A stretch of 64,000 nt of DNA from Bacillus sp. SORGH_AS_0510 (GCF_030818775.1 NZ_JAUTAU010000001.1:4662001-4726000), one strand, 5' to 3'; numbered from the stretch's first letter, positions 37,202-46,164 are shown. The notes: generated by a model from the sequence alone, not told the origin. Translations and numbers: made by a program.

Positions 37202-37209
37202 TAACAAAT

Positions 37210-37271
37210 AAAAAAGGCATGGGGGTACAATAAAAGGACACGAGAATGCCTTTCATTTTACCACCATGCCT
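37210..37271 (-). terminator. Leader terminator of the crr-nagE operon
   Basis: On the minus strand AGGCATGGTGGTA...TACCCCCATGCCTTTTTT makes a terminator about 30 nt after the inferred transcription start. Its 5' arm is shared with the RAT sequence, so the two folds are mutually exclusive. It might also end the oxidoreductase transcript arriving from 37368. Confidence 0.8.
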
Positions 37272-37295
37272 GATCGGATCAGTAACATGTGATCA
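37262..37295 (-). promoter_or_regulatory. RAT (ribonucleic antiterminator) for the PRD regulator
   Basis: The minus strand reads TGTTACTGATCCGATCAGGC, matching the core of LicT/SacT-type RATs (TGTTACTG...CAGGCA) and overlapping the 5' arm of the terminator at 37264-37271. Binding of the CAT domain of the 33881 protein would prevent termination. Confidence 0.8.
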
Positions 37296-37312
37296 TATTT
37301 AATAATAACTAC

Positions 37313-37356
37313 ATCATATCACTTATCTGCAAAATTACAATATGTAAGCGCAAACA
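37313..37356 (-). promoter_or_regulatory. Promoter and cre site of crr-nagE
   Basis: On the minus strand TTGTAA (37335-37340), a 16-bp spacer and TATGAT (37313-37318) form a SigA-type promoter. ATGTAAGCGCAAACA (37342-37356, read on the plus strand; cre is near-palindromic) fits the cre consensus at every defined position and ends 1 bp from the -35. Transcription would start near 37306, 12 bp past the end of the oxidoreductase gene plus promoter span. Confidence 0.75.
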
Positions 37357-37367
37357 TTTTTATAACG

Positions 37368-38282
37368 CTATGAATTTCTCAATAACTCATGGATGATTTT
37401 TTCACAGATTTCATGAGATTTAAGTGCATCTTGTGCAGTAATTCCTGGAGTAGAATTGGTTTGAACTGCCTGGACAAAATCTGCCACCATTTGCTCAAAA
37501 CCTCGTTTAAACAAGGTGGGCTCCCAGTCACTGCTTCTGACTTCAATGGTTTCCATCCCTTTTGAAATAACCAGCTTTGACACATTATAAACGGTTCTTT
37601 TCTCAAGCGGTCCCATTACCTCAGCGATTTCTTCGTTCGTCCCATTATCACGATTCATGATGCCAATGGCCGATCTGCCGTCACCTGCTATAAATTGCGC
37701 TACTACATGATAAAGGGTGTCGCCAACCATCCTCCCGTTAACTATTAACTTTTCAATAGGGTACGGAAATAAATATCTCAACGTATCAACCACATGGATA
37801 AAATCATCATATATAAAAGTTCTTGGCTCCCCTGGCAGCGTTTTACGGTTTTTTTGAACAACAACCATATTCGGCTCGGCTACCCCTTTTAATTTCCTAT
37901 AGGACGGGGCATACCTCCGATTAAATCCAGTCATGAGAATAAGGCCCTTTTCCTCAGCCAACTCCACAAGCCTTTTGGCTCCTTCGTAATGGTCGGAAAT
38001 GGGCTTATCAACAAACACATGAATCCCACGATCTAAGAGTGCCTCTACGATTTCCTCATGAGAGGCGGTTGAGGAGTGAACAAATGCCCCGTTAATGCCG
38101 CTGTTCATTAAGGATTCCAGGTCAGCATGCAGCTGGTCAAAACGATACTGGCTGCAAATTGCCTTTAGCTTTTCTTGATTTCTTGTGTAAAAATGAAACT
38201 CAATCTCTTTCATACTGCTGTACACTGGCATATACGCTTTTTGCGCAATATCGCCAAGACCAATGACCCCTAATTTTAGCAT
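37368..38282 (-). CDS. Gfo/Idh/MocA-family oxidoreductase
   Basis: A 304-aa NAD(P)-dependent dehydrogenase. The Rossmann motif LGVIGLGDIAQKAY is at the N-terminus, the signature lysine is in HVFVDKPISDHY near residue 92, and YDDFIHVVDTLRYLFP near 165 supplies the catalytic-domain His. The substrate (a sugar or inositol derivative) is unknown. GGAGGGG precedes the ATG. The crr promoter and cre lie directly beyond its stop. Confidence 0.9.
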   Translation of the reverse strand: MLKLGVIGLGDIAQKAYMPVYSSMKEIEFHFYTRNQEKLKAICSQYRFDQLHADLESLMNSGINGAFVHSSTASHEEIVEALLDRGIHVFVDKPISDHYEGAKRLVELAEEKGLILMTGFNRRYAPSYRKLKGVAEPNMVVVQKNRKTLPGEPRTFIYDDFIHVVDTLRYLFPYPIEKLIVNGRMVGDTLYHVVAQFIAGDGRSAIGIMNRDNGTNEEIAEVMGPLEKRTVYNVSKLVISKGMETIEVRSSDWEPTLFKRGFEQMVADFVQAVQTNSTPGITAQDALKSHEICEKIIHELLRNS

Positions 38283-38298
38283 TTGTTTCCCCTCCTGC

Positions 38299-38790
38299 TT
38301 ATCCTCTGTACCTGATAGCTAGTCCTTTTAAGAAATTCCTAGCATATTTGTCACCGCATTCTTTATAATTTTTATGACCCTCTTTTCTTAATAAAGCACT
38401 TAATTCACCTTTAGTGATTGTGACCCCAGCACTTGCTAATATATCAATGATGTCTTCGCTCGTTAACGATAGGGCGATTTTTACTTTCTTTAAGAGAATA
38501 TTATTCACACTTTCTTTAGAGAAGGCCGGTTTCTCAGGTTGTCCGGGCTTTGTCTCTTGCCGTCCTCTTTTAAAAATAATAAAGCCATTTAAAAATGATT
38601 CTAACATCTTATTGTTGCATTTGGTGACGTACTCACTGTCCATATCCTCATCTTCACTTGATTTTGTCAGGATCATACGCACTTCATCTTTTGTGACTTC
38701 CACCTCGCCAAGCTTAAAGATCTGTACCATATCTGTATCTTTAATATCGAGAGCATATCTCAATCTAACTAATATATCATTATTTTCCAT
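38299..38790 (-). CDS. YehS/DUF1456 family protein
   Basis: A 163-aa protein made of two homologous halves: LVRLRYALDIKDTDMVQIF at residue 8 and LLKKVKIALSLTSEDIIDIL at residue 99, each ending in a basic helix (FLNGFIIFKRG; FLKGLAIRYRG). This is the duplicated DUF1456 pattern; the role is not known, though a nucleic-acid-binding helical fold is plausible. GGAGGAA precedes the ATG. The gene ends 16 bp before the oxidoreductase start, probably an operon. Confidence 0.88.
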   Translation of the reverse strand: MENNDILVRLRYALDIKDTDMVQIFKLGEVEVTKDEVRMILTKSSEDEDMDSEYVTKCNNKMLESFLNGFIIFKRGRQETKPGQPEKPAFSKESVNNILLKKVKIALSLTSEDIIDILASAGVTITKGELSALLRKEGHKNYKECGDKYARNFLKGLAIRYRG

Positions 38791-39020
38791 CTAAATTCCT
38801 CCATCTTTCTTCTACTTTCTCTCCAGTTACTTCAGACAATTATAGCAGAAATACATATGTAAAAAAAAATGCTTTAACAGTTCATAGGAAGTAACACATT
38901 TTTTTCGTAATCATAAAGTGTTTTTGAATGTTGAAAAAAGTGAATGGATGATCGACCAGATATTCAATAATTGGTATTGACTGTAACCCTGCGAAATTTT
39001 TGCTTAAGGGAGAGGAAAAA

Positions 39021-40775
39021 GTGACTGATATCAAAAAGAAACCAGCCATCTCAATAATCACCTACGCCTTCAATGTGGAAGACTATATCAGAGGGTGTGC
39101 AGAAAGCGTCTTAAAACAGACGTTTACAGATTTTGAATGGGTTGTTTTAGATAACGGGAGTACCGATAAAACCAGTTCCATTCTGGAAGAATACGCGAGG
39201 AAAGATAACCGAATTAGGCTGTTTCGCAATCAAAAGAATAGCTACCTGCACCCAGTAGCGCTTAACTCCGACTTTGTAGACTATGAGGAAAACCTAACTT
39301 CCGAATACTGGTGTGTAGTAGATAGTGATGATTTCCTACATGCCGATTTTATGAAAGAGCTTTATTATGCAGCGAAAAAATACGATGCCGATATTGCTGT
39401 CGGTGGTACAGAAATGTTTCATGATGAAAATCCTAATATCCGTTCCAACCGCTGTCCCCCGGACTTTTATTCAAAAGATATAACTAGGTTGGGTGACATG
39501 CTTCCGCAAATTTATGGCTGTTTTCGACCAATGTGGGGTAAATTGTTTAAGGTTTCAATAGTAAAGAAACGCCAGGAATATCGTAAAAAATTTCCTATTA
39601 AACTAACAAACGGAGCAGACACAGTATTTTGCCTGGATTGCTTAAAGTTTTCCAACTCTGTAGTAGGGGTTAATAAAGTACTTCATTATTACAGAATTAG
39701 AAAAAATTCTTACTATAATACCCAAGTAGATGATATTAGATATCTAGATTATAAAGTCATTTTTGACCAAAGCAACCAACTCCTGCAAAGGTGGAATAAA
39801 CTTAACACAACTACGTTAACATTTATTACCCAAGTCCTCTATTTTTCTATTAAGGACTGTATGGATATCGCAGCAAACGCTGTATCCATTCCCCCGAACG
39901 AGAGAATTGCCGTCATTGAAACCATGTGTAATGATCCGATGTTATTCCGTACGTTTGGAGATAGCGGATTAACCAACAATTTTATTGCAGAAACACAAAG
40001 AGTAATTGAAAAAATTATGGATAACGTTTCAGAGGCTGATTTTCCAATTGTTATTCAACACTATATGTACAGACTTTTCACATCGATTCGGATGGCTAAT
40101 TTCCCTTTATTAAATCAGCAAAGTAAACTGCATACATTTTTATTATATGTATCCTCCATATACGACGAAAAGAATAAGAACCGGTTTGGATCCGTCTTAC
40201 TATACAGTTTCCTTAAATTAATCGGCAAAACAGATTTGTCTGACCTTGAATCTGCTGGGATTAAGACCGAGTTCTTGGTTTCCAACCCGGTTTTGCTTCG
40301 TGAGTTGGTCAATTCCAGGTTTGAACATGCTATCCAGATCTGTGAAGAGCATTCTGTAGATGCGAACTATAACCATCTCAGTAGTGTACTCCAGCAAAAT
40401 TGCGAACAAATAAGGAAACCAATATATTCTGCTAACGAATACCTAAGAAAAGCTTTGCCTGATCAAAAGATTGTGGAAGCAATAGAATGGATGACAAATA
40501 ATCTAACCCAGTGGCCGCTTGATAAAGAGACCTTTTTCTATAGGTTATACCTTTTAACCCTTCAGGGGGATGTACGGACCGCTTTGGAAACTGCGGAGAC
40601 CATACTTGTGTTTTTCCCTGATGATAGCACCGCATCGATAGTCGTTGCTCAAACACTCGCCTTGGTGGGACAAAAAGAGCGAGCAAAGGACATTCTAGAA
40701 AATGCATTGAGCAAGTGCGTAAATGAAACAAAGCGGCTTGAATTAACAAATTTAATAAAAAGCTATTCTGCTTGA
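39021..40775 (+). CDS. GT2-family glycosyltransferase with C-terminal helical repeats
   Basis: A 584-aa protein. The N-terminal GT-A domain has ISIITYAFNVEDYIRGC, DNGSTDKTSS and the metal DXD-like motif VVDSDDFLHADF near residue 110. The C-terminal half (about 300-584) is helical and ends in TPR-like repeats (VRTALETAETILVFFPDD). GTG 39021 is chosen as start because AAGGGAGAGG lies 6 bases upstream; the frame is open from TTG 39000. It heads the plus-strand nucleotide-sugar cluster, so it probably transfers a sugar made by the following genes. Confidence 0.88.
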   Translation: MTDIKKKPAISIITYAFNVEDYIRGCAESVLKQTFTDFEWVVLDNGSTDKTSSILEEYARKDNRIRLFRNQKNSYLHPVALNSDFVDYEENLTSEYWCVVDSDDFLHADFMKELYYAAKKYDADIAVGGTEMFHDENPNIRSNRCPPDFYSKDITRLGDMLPQIYGCFRPMWGKLFKVSIVKKRQEYRKKFPIKLTNGADTVFCLDCLKFSNSVVGVNKVLHYYRIRKNSYYNTQVDDIRYLDYKVIFDQSNQLLQRWNKLNTTTLTFITQVLYFSIKDCMDIAANAVSIPPNERIAVIETMCNDPMLFRTFGDSGLTNNFIAETQRVIEKIMDNVSEADFPIVIQHYMYRLFTSIRMANFPLLNQQSKLHTFLLYVSSIYDEKNKNRFGSVLLYSFLKLIGKTDLSDLESAGIKTEFLVSNPVLLRELVNSRFEHAIQICEEHSVDANYNHLSSVLQQNCEQIRKPIYSANEYLRKALPDQKIVEAIEWMTNNLTQWPLDKETFFYRLYLLTLQGDVRTALETAETILVFFPDDSTASIVVAQTLALVGQKERAKDILENALSKCVNETKRLELTNLIKSYSA

Positions 40776-40794
40776 GCGGAGGTTAAAAGGAAAA

Positions 40795-41574
40795 ATGAAG
40801 GTTGTGATTTTAGCCGGAGGATACGGGACCCGAATCAGTGAGGAAAGCCACTTGAAACCAAAGCCGATGATTGAAATCGGTGAAAAGCCCATTCTTTGGC
40901 ATATTATGAAGATTTACAGTCATTATGGATACAACGATTTTATCATTTGTCTAGGATACAAAGGGTATGTGATTAAAGAGTTTTTTGCGGATTATTACTT
41001 GCATACGTCAGATGTAACCTTTGATTTTGCAAATAAAAACATGTTAACCATCCATAACAATGTATCGGAGCCGTGGCGTGTCACATTAGTCGATACAGGT
41101 CTAGACACCATGACAGGCGGTCGAATTAAACGCATTAAGGAATTCATTGGTTCAGAACGATTTATGCTAACTTATGGTGATGGTGTATCTAATGTGGATA
41201 TCAAAGCCCTTGAAGCCTATCATGTACAAAATGGCGGTTATGCTACACTTACTGCGATTCAACCCGGCGGCCGATTTGGTGTTCTTGGCATTGATGATAC
41301 TACCAATCGAGTTGAAAGATTTGAAGAAAAATCATTAGAAAGCGGCGGCTGGATTAATGGGGGATTTATGATCGTTGAACCTCAAGTATTTGATTATATT
41401 CAGGGGGATTGTACGATTTTTGAACAAGAGCCATTAGAAAAAATAGCAGCAGAAGGAAAATTGCATGCGTATAAGCATCAAAGCTATTGGCAGTGTATGG
41501 ATACCCAGCGTGACAAAGTAATACTTGAAAACCTATGGAAGGAAAATAAGGCACCATGGAAGGTGTGGTCATAG
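40795..41574 (+). CDS. rfbF: Glucose-1-phosphate cytidylyltransferase
   Basis: A 259-aa nucleotidyltransferase: KVVILAGGYGTRISEES at the N-terminus binds CTP, KPKPMIEIGEKPILWHIM follows, TYGDGVSNVDI near residue 125 holds the metal Asp, and GGWINGGFMIVEP is typical of RfbF. It makes CDP-glucose, the entry to CDP-linked deoxy sugars. GGAGG lies upstream. No CDP-glucose 4,6-dehydratase of standard type follows unless the 41602 protein serves, so the final sugar is uncertain. Confidence 0.93.
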   Translation: MKVVILAGGYGTRISEESHLKPKPMIEIGEKPILWHIMKIYSHYGYNDFIICLGYKGYVIKEFFADYYLHTSDVTFDFANKNMLTIHNNVSEPWRVTLVDTGLDTMTGGRIKRIKEFIGSERFMLTYGDGVSNVDIKALEAYHVQNGGYATLTAIQPGGRFGVLGIDDTTNRVERFEEKSLESGGWINGGFMIVEPQVFDYIQGDCTIFEQEPLEKIAAEGKLHAYKHQSYWQCMDTQRDKVILENLWKENKAPWKVWS

Positions 41575-41601
41575 ATTCTACTTATTAAATGAGGTGTTTT
41601 T

Positions 41602-42687
41602 GTGATTCCTAAAATCTCCAAAGAAGATATGGCATTTATCTTTCGTGCCCTATCAGATACAGATAAGCAAAAACTAAAGGATTCAACGATATTCATAACG
41701 GGCTTTGCTGGTTCATTGGGTTATTCTCTATTACATTTTTTTGCTGAGTACGGAGAACAGCTTTGTATAAAGAAGGTCTATGGGATTGACAATTATATGT
41801 TCGGCAAGCCCAAATGGGTAGACCGAATCTCTAAGAATGAACTGTTTGATTTACGAGAGCTTGATGTTATTTCCTGCGATTTTACCAGCTTTAGTGATGC
41901 AGATTTGATTTTTCACATGGCATCGCTCGCATCTCCAGTTTATTACCGCCAGCATCCTATTGAAACGATTGATGCTGATGTCACAGGCCTTCGCCGACTG
42001 TTAGACTTTTACAAAGACAGATCACTAAAGGGCTTTTTATTCTACTCCAGCAGTGAGGTTTATGGGGATCCGGACCCAGCTTACATTCCCATACCTGAGA
42101 CTTATTGGGGCAACGTGAATACATCTGGCCCAAGAGCATGCTACGATGAGTCAAAGCGTTTCGGAGAAACGCTCTGCTACAATTTTGCCAACCAATATAA
42201 AATGCCAATAACGGTTGTACGCCCCTTCAATAACTTTGGTCCAGGAATGAGGATTAATGACCAGAGAGCTGCAGCTGACTTTGCAAAATCTGTCATAGAT
42301 AATGAAGATATCATTATCTATTCAGATGGAAAACCCACACGTACCTTTGATTATATACCTGATGCCACCGTTGGGTATTTAAAATGTGCTCTTTATGGGA
42401 AGTATGATGTGTTCAATATTGGTGCGGACAGTCCTGAACTATCCATCTTTCAACTGGCCGAAATGTTCCAAAAAATTGGCCGTGACCTCACAGGTTATAG
42501 GGGCAGTATCCAATTTCAAGCTCATTCTGACAAGCATTATTTGACCGATAATCCCAATCGCCGTTGTCCAGAAATAAATAAGGCAAAACAATTACTTGGT
42601 TATAACCCCCAAATCCATATTGAAGAAGGGATTAGAAGATATCTGCAATATTTAAGTGAATGTGACCGGAGTGAATTTGAATGGTAA
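41602..42687 (+). CDS. NAD-dependent epimerase/dehydratase (extended SDR)
   Basis: A 361-aa extended SDR enzyme. The Rossmann signature is shifted to about residue 31 (IFITGFAGSLGYSL), with SSSEVYGDP near 150 and the catalytic Tyr-Lys in ACYDESKRFGE near 177; RPFNNFGPGM and RTFDYIPDA follow. It resembles UDP-glucuronate decarboxylases and dTDP/CDP-sugar dehydratases, so it acts on a nucleotide sugar from its neighbours. GTG start with GAGGTG upstream. Confidence 0.88.
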   Translation: MIPKISKEDMAFIFRALSDTDKQKLKDSTIFITGFAGSLGYSLLHFFAEYGEQLCIKKVYGIDNYMFGKPKWVDRISKNELFDLRELDVISCDFTSFSDADLIFHMASLASPVYYRQHPIETIDADVTGLRRLLDFYKDRSLKGFLFYSSSEVYGDPDPAYIPIPETYWGNVNTSGPRACYDESKRFGETLCYNFANQYKMPITVVRPFNNFGPGMRINDQRAAADFAKSVIDNEDIIIYSDGKPTRTFDYIPDATVGYLKCALYGKYDVFNIGADSPELSIFQLAEMFQKIGRDLTGYRGSIQFQAHSDKHYLTDNPNRRCPEINKAKQLLGYNPQIHIEEGIRRYLQYLSECDRSEFEW

Positions 42688-42730
42688 GAGGATGTTCTAA
42701 AGAGCAATATGTCGAAAGGAGGCTTTCCTT

Positions 42731-43987
42731 ATGAGATATACAATTACCGTTATAGGACTTGGGTTCGTTGGGCTTACTACCGCTTTGGCTTTCGCAGAAA
42801 AAAATAATTGCGTTTATGGAATCGATATAAACCCCGATAGGCTGGATACCATTCGGTCTGGAAACCTTCCTTTTGCTGAGCCTGGTCTTGACCAGGCCCT
42901 TCTCCGACACAATAATAATAATTTTTCAGTGACTACTGATGTAAAAACAGCCGTAAAAAACAGTGAATTCGTCTTTTTATGTGTAGGGACACCAGCAGGA
43001 GAAAAGGGAGAAACCGATTTAACATACATCTTTTCCGCCATTGATCATATTTCTTCAGTTCTGCACGATGGAAAATACAGAGTCATTGTTATCAAATCTA
43101 CTGTTCCTCCATCAACAACTTTAGAAAGAGTAATTCCCTATTTACAGAAAAAAGGCTTATCCGTAGGTGAAAGGTTCAGTGTTGCAAATAATCCGGAGTT
43201 TTTACGAGAAGGAAAGTGTTGGGAGGATATGATGAATGCCGATCGCATCGTCTGCGGTGTTTGTGATCAAAAGGGGGAAAGCATGCTCCGTTCGTTATAT
43301 AGCAGATTCAGCAGCCCCTTCTTTTCAGTATCCTTAAATACTGGCGAATTTATTAAATATTTATCCAACACACTGCTTGCAACAATGATAAGCTATGCAA
43401 ATGAAATGTCTAAGGCTGCGGATGCTATTGGGGACGTTCAAACGAAAGAAGCCTTTCAAATCCTGCACATGGATCGCCGGTGGGGCGGTTGCGAAATGAA
43501 GAACTATGTTTATCCCGGCTGCGGATACGGAGGATATTGCCTTCCGAAGGATACGCAGGCGATGTATGCGCAGGCTTTTTCAAACGGATATGAGCCCACA
43601 ATCCTTAAACACGTTATTTCAGTGAACGAAACCATGCCACAATATATGGTGGATAAAATTATTCGTATTACCGAATTGTCCGACACGATCGGTATACTAG
43701 GATTATCCTTCAAACCAGATTCAGATGATGTTCGAGATAGCTCCTCAGCAAAAATCATTTCCCTATTGCTTCAATCTGGATATAACAATCTATTTGCTTT
43801 TGATCCATTAGCCAATAAAGCTTTTGCGAAAGAATATGAATTCGAACAAATCAGCTATTGTGATAGCTTAGAAGAAATATATAGGAAATCGAAGGTGCTT
43901 GTTCTCGTCACAGCTTGGAAGGAGTTCGCTAGTTTAGACAAGGATGACCCAAACAAGACCATTTTGGATTTTCGATATTTTTTATGA
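42731..43987 (+). CDS. Nucleotide-sugar 6-dehydrogenase (UDP-glucose/GDP-mannose DH family)
   Basis: A 418-aa NAD-dependent enzyme oxidising the C6 of a nucleotide sugar to a uronate. ITVIGLGFVGLTTALAF binds NAD; GTPAGEKGETD, NNPEFLREG, NTLLATMISYANEM and the catalytic Cys in GYGGYCLPKDTQAMY near residue 262 are all present, as is the C-terminal domain (GLSFKPDSDDVRDS). It lies 43 bp after the SDR gene; together they could give UDP-glucuronate and a decarboxylated or epimerised derivative. GGAGG upstream. Confidence 0.93.
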   Translation: MRYTITVIGLGFVGLTTALAFAEKNNCVYGIDINPDRLDTIRSGNLPFAEPGLDQALLRHNNNNFSVTTDVKTAVKNSEFVFLCVGTPAGEKGETDLTYIFSAIDHISSVLHDGKYRVIVIKSTVPPSTTLERVIPYLQKKGLSVGERFSVANNPEFLREGKCWEDMMNADRIVCGVCDQKGESMLRSLYSRFSSPFFSVSLNTGEFIKYLSNTLLATMISYANEMSKAADAIGDVQTKEAFQILHMDRRWGGCEMKNYVYPGCGYGGYCLPKDTQAMYAQAFSNGYEPTILKHVISVNETMPQYMVDKIIRITELSDTIGILGLSFKPDSDDVRDSSSAKIISLLLQSGYNNLFAFDPLANKAFAKEYEFEQISYCDSLEEIYRKSKVLVLVTAWKEFASLDKDDPNKTILDFRYFL

Positions 43988-44002
43988 GGTACATTAGAAA
44001 AT

Positions 44003-44032
44003 ATAACTCTACATATTTATGTAGAGTTATTT
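44003..44032. terminator. Terminator-like hairpin
   Basis: ATAACTCTACAT...ATGTAGAGTTAT, an 11-12 bp stem after the dehydrogenase gene and just before the stop of the convergent glycosyltransferase gene. Confidence 0.7.
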
Positions 44033-44043
44033 AGCATATCTTC

Positions 44044-45165
44044 TTATTGTGAGGCTAATTTACTATAAATGGCCGCTAACTGTTTCATCGGTTCTTTGAA
44101 TAGTTTATTCAATTCATACGCTTTTTTATAATGATATAATCCTTCATCTAATCGATTTAATAGGATGTAACAATGTCCTAATAAAAAGTGAGACTTTTCG
44201 CCGTTTAACCCTTTTTGATACGCATATTGGGGGTTTTCCCTAGTAACAAGACACTGATGGAACAAACCTATGGCACGGGGATATTCTTTTAATTGATAAT
44301 GACATACGGCTTTCCAATATAATAAATCAATAAAATCAGGGAAAGAGCTTAACCCTTTATCTAAGATTTCAATTGCTTCTTGATTTTTTCCGGATGCTAC
44401 TAAGGCACCTGCGAGATTGCGAAACAAACTGGGTACCCAAAGTTCATGTTTTCCCGTAAGCTGATCAAGGGAAAGTCGAAATTCTTTGATTGCTTGGTCA
44501 TGTTGTTTTAATCTAGAAAATTCTGTTCCTAAATTAAAATGGGCAAAGGAAGATTTAGGGTATCTCTCTACTTCGGCAAGAGCAATTTTGAGATTCCGAT
44601 CACTTTTCTTCTTTTCCTGAACAATCTTATCGGAATACCCATAGTGATGAATACGAATGGGGATGATCACTAATGGTTTAGATGGATTCTTATTAGTAAT
44701 TGAAGGTGAAATTTGTTCATGAAGCGCCCCTCTAAACCGATACTCCTTTCGATTCCTCCATAATCTAACACTTGGGAAAATCAGAGCATCTCCGGGTGTC
44801 TCATCCTTATGGTTAATAACCTGTAGCAAAAAGGCTTCTTCTTGAGTACTAGAAATTATAGTAAGTAATTGTTGAATATCTTGTTTTTCTATCTGCTCAT
44901 CCGCATCCAAGTGTAGGATCCAATCACCCGTCGCATGTTCCAATGCCATATTTCGTGCTTTTGAAAAATCATCCTCCCAAGGGACTTCCGAAATTATCGC
45001 ACCATATTGTTCGGCAATTTGAATTGTACGATCCGTTGATCCTGTATCTACAATAATGATTTCATCTATAAAAGATTTCACACTATCTAAGCATAAAGGT
45101 AAGAATTGTTCTTCATTCTTCACAATCATACAGAGGCTCATTTTTGGCTTTTGTTGTCCGTTCAT
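44044..45165 (-). CDS. GT2-family glycosyltransferase with TPR repeats
   Basis: A 373-aa protein. The N-terminal GT2 domain shows SLCMIVKNEEQFLPLCL, VDTGSTDRTIQIAE and the DXD motif ILHLDADEQIE near residue 85. Residues 200-373 are tetratricopeptide repeats (FAHFNLGTEFSRLKQHDQAI, AVCHYQLKEYPRAIGLFH). Related Bacillus enzymes O- or S-glycosylate peptides or act in surface glycan assembly. AAGGAG lies before the ATG. It is convergent with the nucleotide-sugar genes and next to the Cys-rich surface-type proteins. Confidence 0.9.
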   Translation of the reverse strand: MNGQQKPKMSLCMIVKNEEQFLPLCLDSVKSFIDEIIIVDTGSTDRTIQIAEQYGAIISEVPWEDDFSKARNMALEHATGDWILHLDADEQIEKQDIQQLLTIISSTQEEAFLLQVINHKDETPGDALIFPSVRLWRNRKEYRFRGALHEQISPSITNKNPSKPLVIIPIRIHHYGYSDKIVQEKKKSDRNLKIALAEVERYPKSSFAHFNLGTEFSRLKQHDQAIKEFRLSLDQLTGKHELWVPSLFRNLAGALVASGKNQEAIEILDKGLSSFPDFIDLLYWKAVCHYQLKEYPRAIGLFHQCLVTRENPQYAYQKGLNGEKSHFLLGHCYILLNRLDEGLYHYKKAYELNKLFKEPMKQLAAIYSKLASQ

Positions 45166-45296
45166 TTTTGCACTCCTTAAACCAATAATTTAGTTTCCCG
45201 TAATCGCCAATATCGTCCTTATATATAATGCATAGGTGTTTGAAATTGCTATGGGTGATTGTCCTTTACGCAGCAGTATCATCCACTACTAAAAAG

Positions 45297-45334
45297 GATG
45301 AGGCTGACTCATTTGCTTTTGAGTCAGCCTCATC
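45297..45334. terminator. Strong terminator of the 52-aa gene
   Basis: GATGAGGCTGACTCA...TGAGTCAGCCTCATC, a 15-bp perfect stem with A-rich and T-rich flanks, located 18 bp beyond the stop of the 45353-45511 gene. Confidence 0.9.
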
Positions 45335-45352
45335 TTAATTTTTGTACAGCAT

Positions 45353-45511
45353 TTAATTTTCTTGATATTCCTCTTTTTTGTAATCTATATTCCTGACATT
45401 CCTTTGTCCTTGAATTCCATATTTTTTAAGAATTTGTTGGTTTTTTATATTATTTACTGATACTTTGCTTGCATTGGTACTATATCGCTTGCCTCCACAA
45501 CCACATCCCAT
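45353..45511 (-). CDS. 52-aa Cys/Gly-start protein, unrecognised
   Basis: A small protein starting MGCGCGGKRY, then a Lys/Asn/Gln-rich tail ending EEYQEN. An excellent ribosome site (AAGGAGGTGG) lies 5 bases before the ATG, and a strong terminator follows, so it is very likely expressed. The N-terminal CxC could bind metal or form disulfides. It is divergent from the first of three Cys-containing paralogues, which suggests a related surface or spore role; that is inference. Confidence 0.7.
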   Translation of the reverse strand: MGCGCGGKRYSTNASKVSVNNIKNQQILKKYGIQGQRNVRNIDYKKEEYQEN

Positions 45512-45666
45512 AAACTCCACCTCCTTAATTCAATCGCAAACATGCACACTATAGTAAATGCAAGTGGAGGAACTCTTGAAAGGGACAAATTATTCAGCCT
45601 ATCAATTGATTTTTTTACCTTAATAATAAAATAAATAGGTACTTCCTAAGAGGAGTTTTCTGATTA

Positions 45667-46155
45667 ATGAACAAATCGGATGAAAATGCATATATAAAAG
45701 TATCAAGCTGTGAAAGGAAGAGGAAATTGCCTAAAAAACCTGGGAAGCACTCTCCCAAACCCGAAAAAAAGCGGAAAACTGAGCACGATAAGAATAACTC
45801 ATGTGCGGCTTTCATTGATGAAGAAATATCGATTGAAGCAAAGGTAAAAGTTTGCCCAGATGTGTCCATCGGGAAAGTGACAATAAAATGCTTAGAATCC
45901 TCCATTGAACCCTGTTCGAAACATAAAGATTCTTCATCTGAAGAATGTACCCTCTATGTCAACCAACTGATTCGTGTGAAAATACCCGTGCGATTCAGTG
46001 CAAAGGTCAAAGCGGAAGAGCGTGGAATAAGCTGTGAACTACATGAATCTGATGAATCTTCGGATGAATCGTCCAATGAATCAAGTCATTTTGCCGTTGA
46101 ATCATCTGATGAGTCGAGTGATTTCTCCGATGAATCTTCTGAAAGTTCTTCATAA
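45667..46155 (+). CDS. Paralogue 1: Cys-containing beta-domain protein with Ser/Asp/Glu-rich tail
   Basis: A 162-aa protein of unknown family. A Lys-rich N-terminal region (KRKLPKKPGKHSPKPEKKRK) is followed by a beta-type domain at about 47-130 (ISIEAKVKVCPDVSIGKVTI; CTLYVNQLIRVKIPVRFSAK) and a tail rich in DESSDESS (about 133-162). The domain pattern C-x-hydrophobic-x-V-x-Q-x-I-x-V...F-x-A...I-x-C recurs in the next two genes. GAGGAG lies 11 bases before the ATG. Multiply acidic and serine-rich tails suit phosphorylation, glycosylation or mineral binding; the role is unproven. Confidence 0.7.
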   Translation: MNKSDENAYIKVSSCERKRKLPKKPGKHSPKPEKKRKTEHDKNNSCAAFIDEEISIEAKVKVCPDVSIGKVTIKCLESSIEPCSKHKDSSSEECTLYVNQLIRVKIPVRFSAKVKAEERGISCELHESDESSDESSNESSHFAVESSDESSDFSDESSESSS

Positions 46156-46164
46156 CTTATTGAA

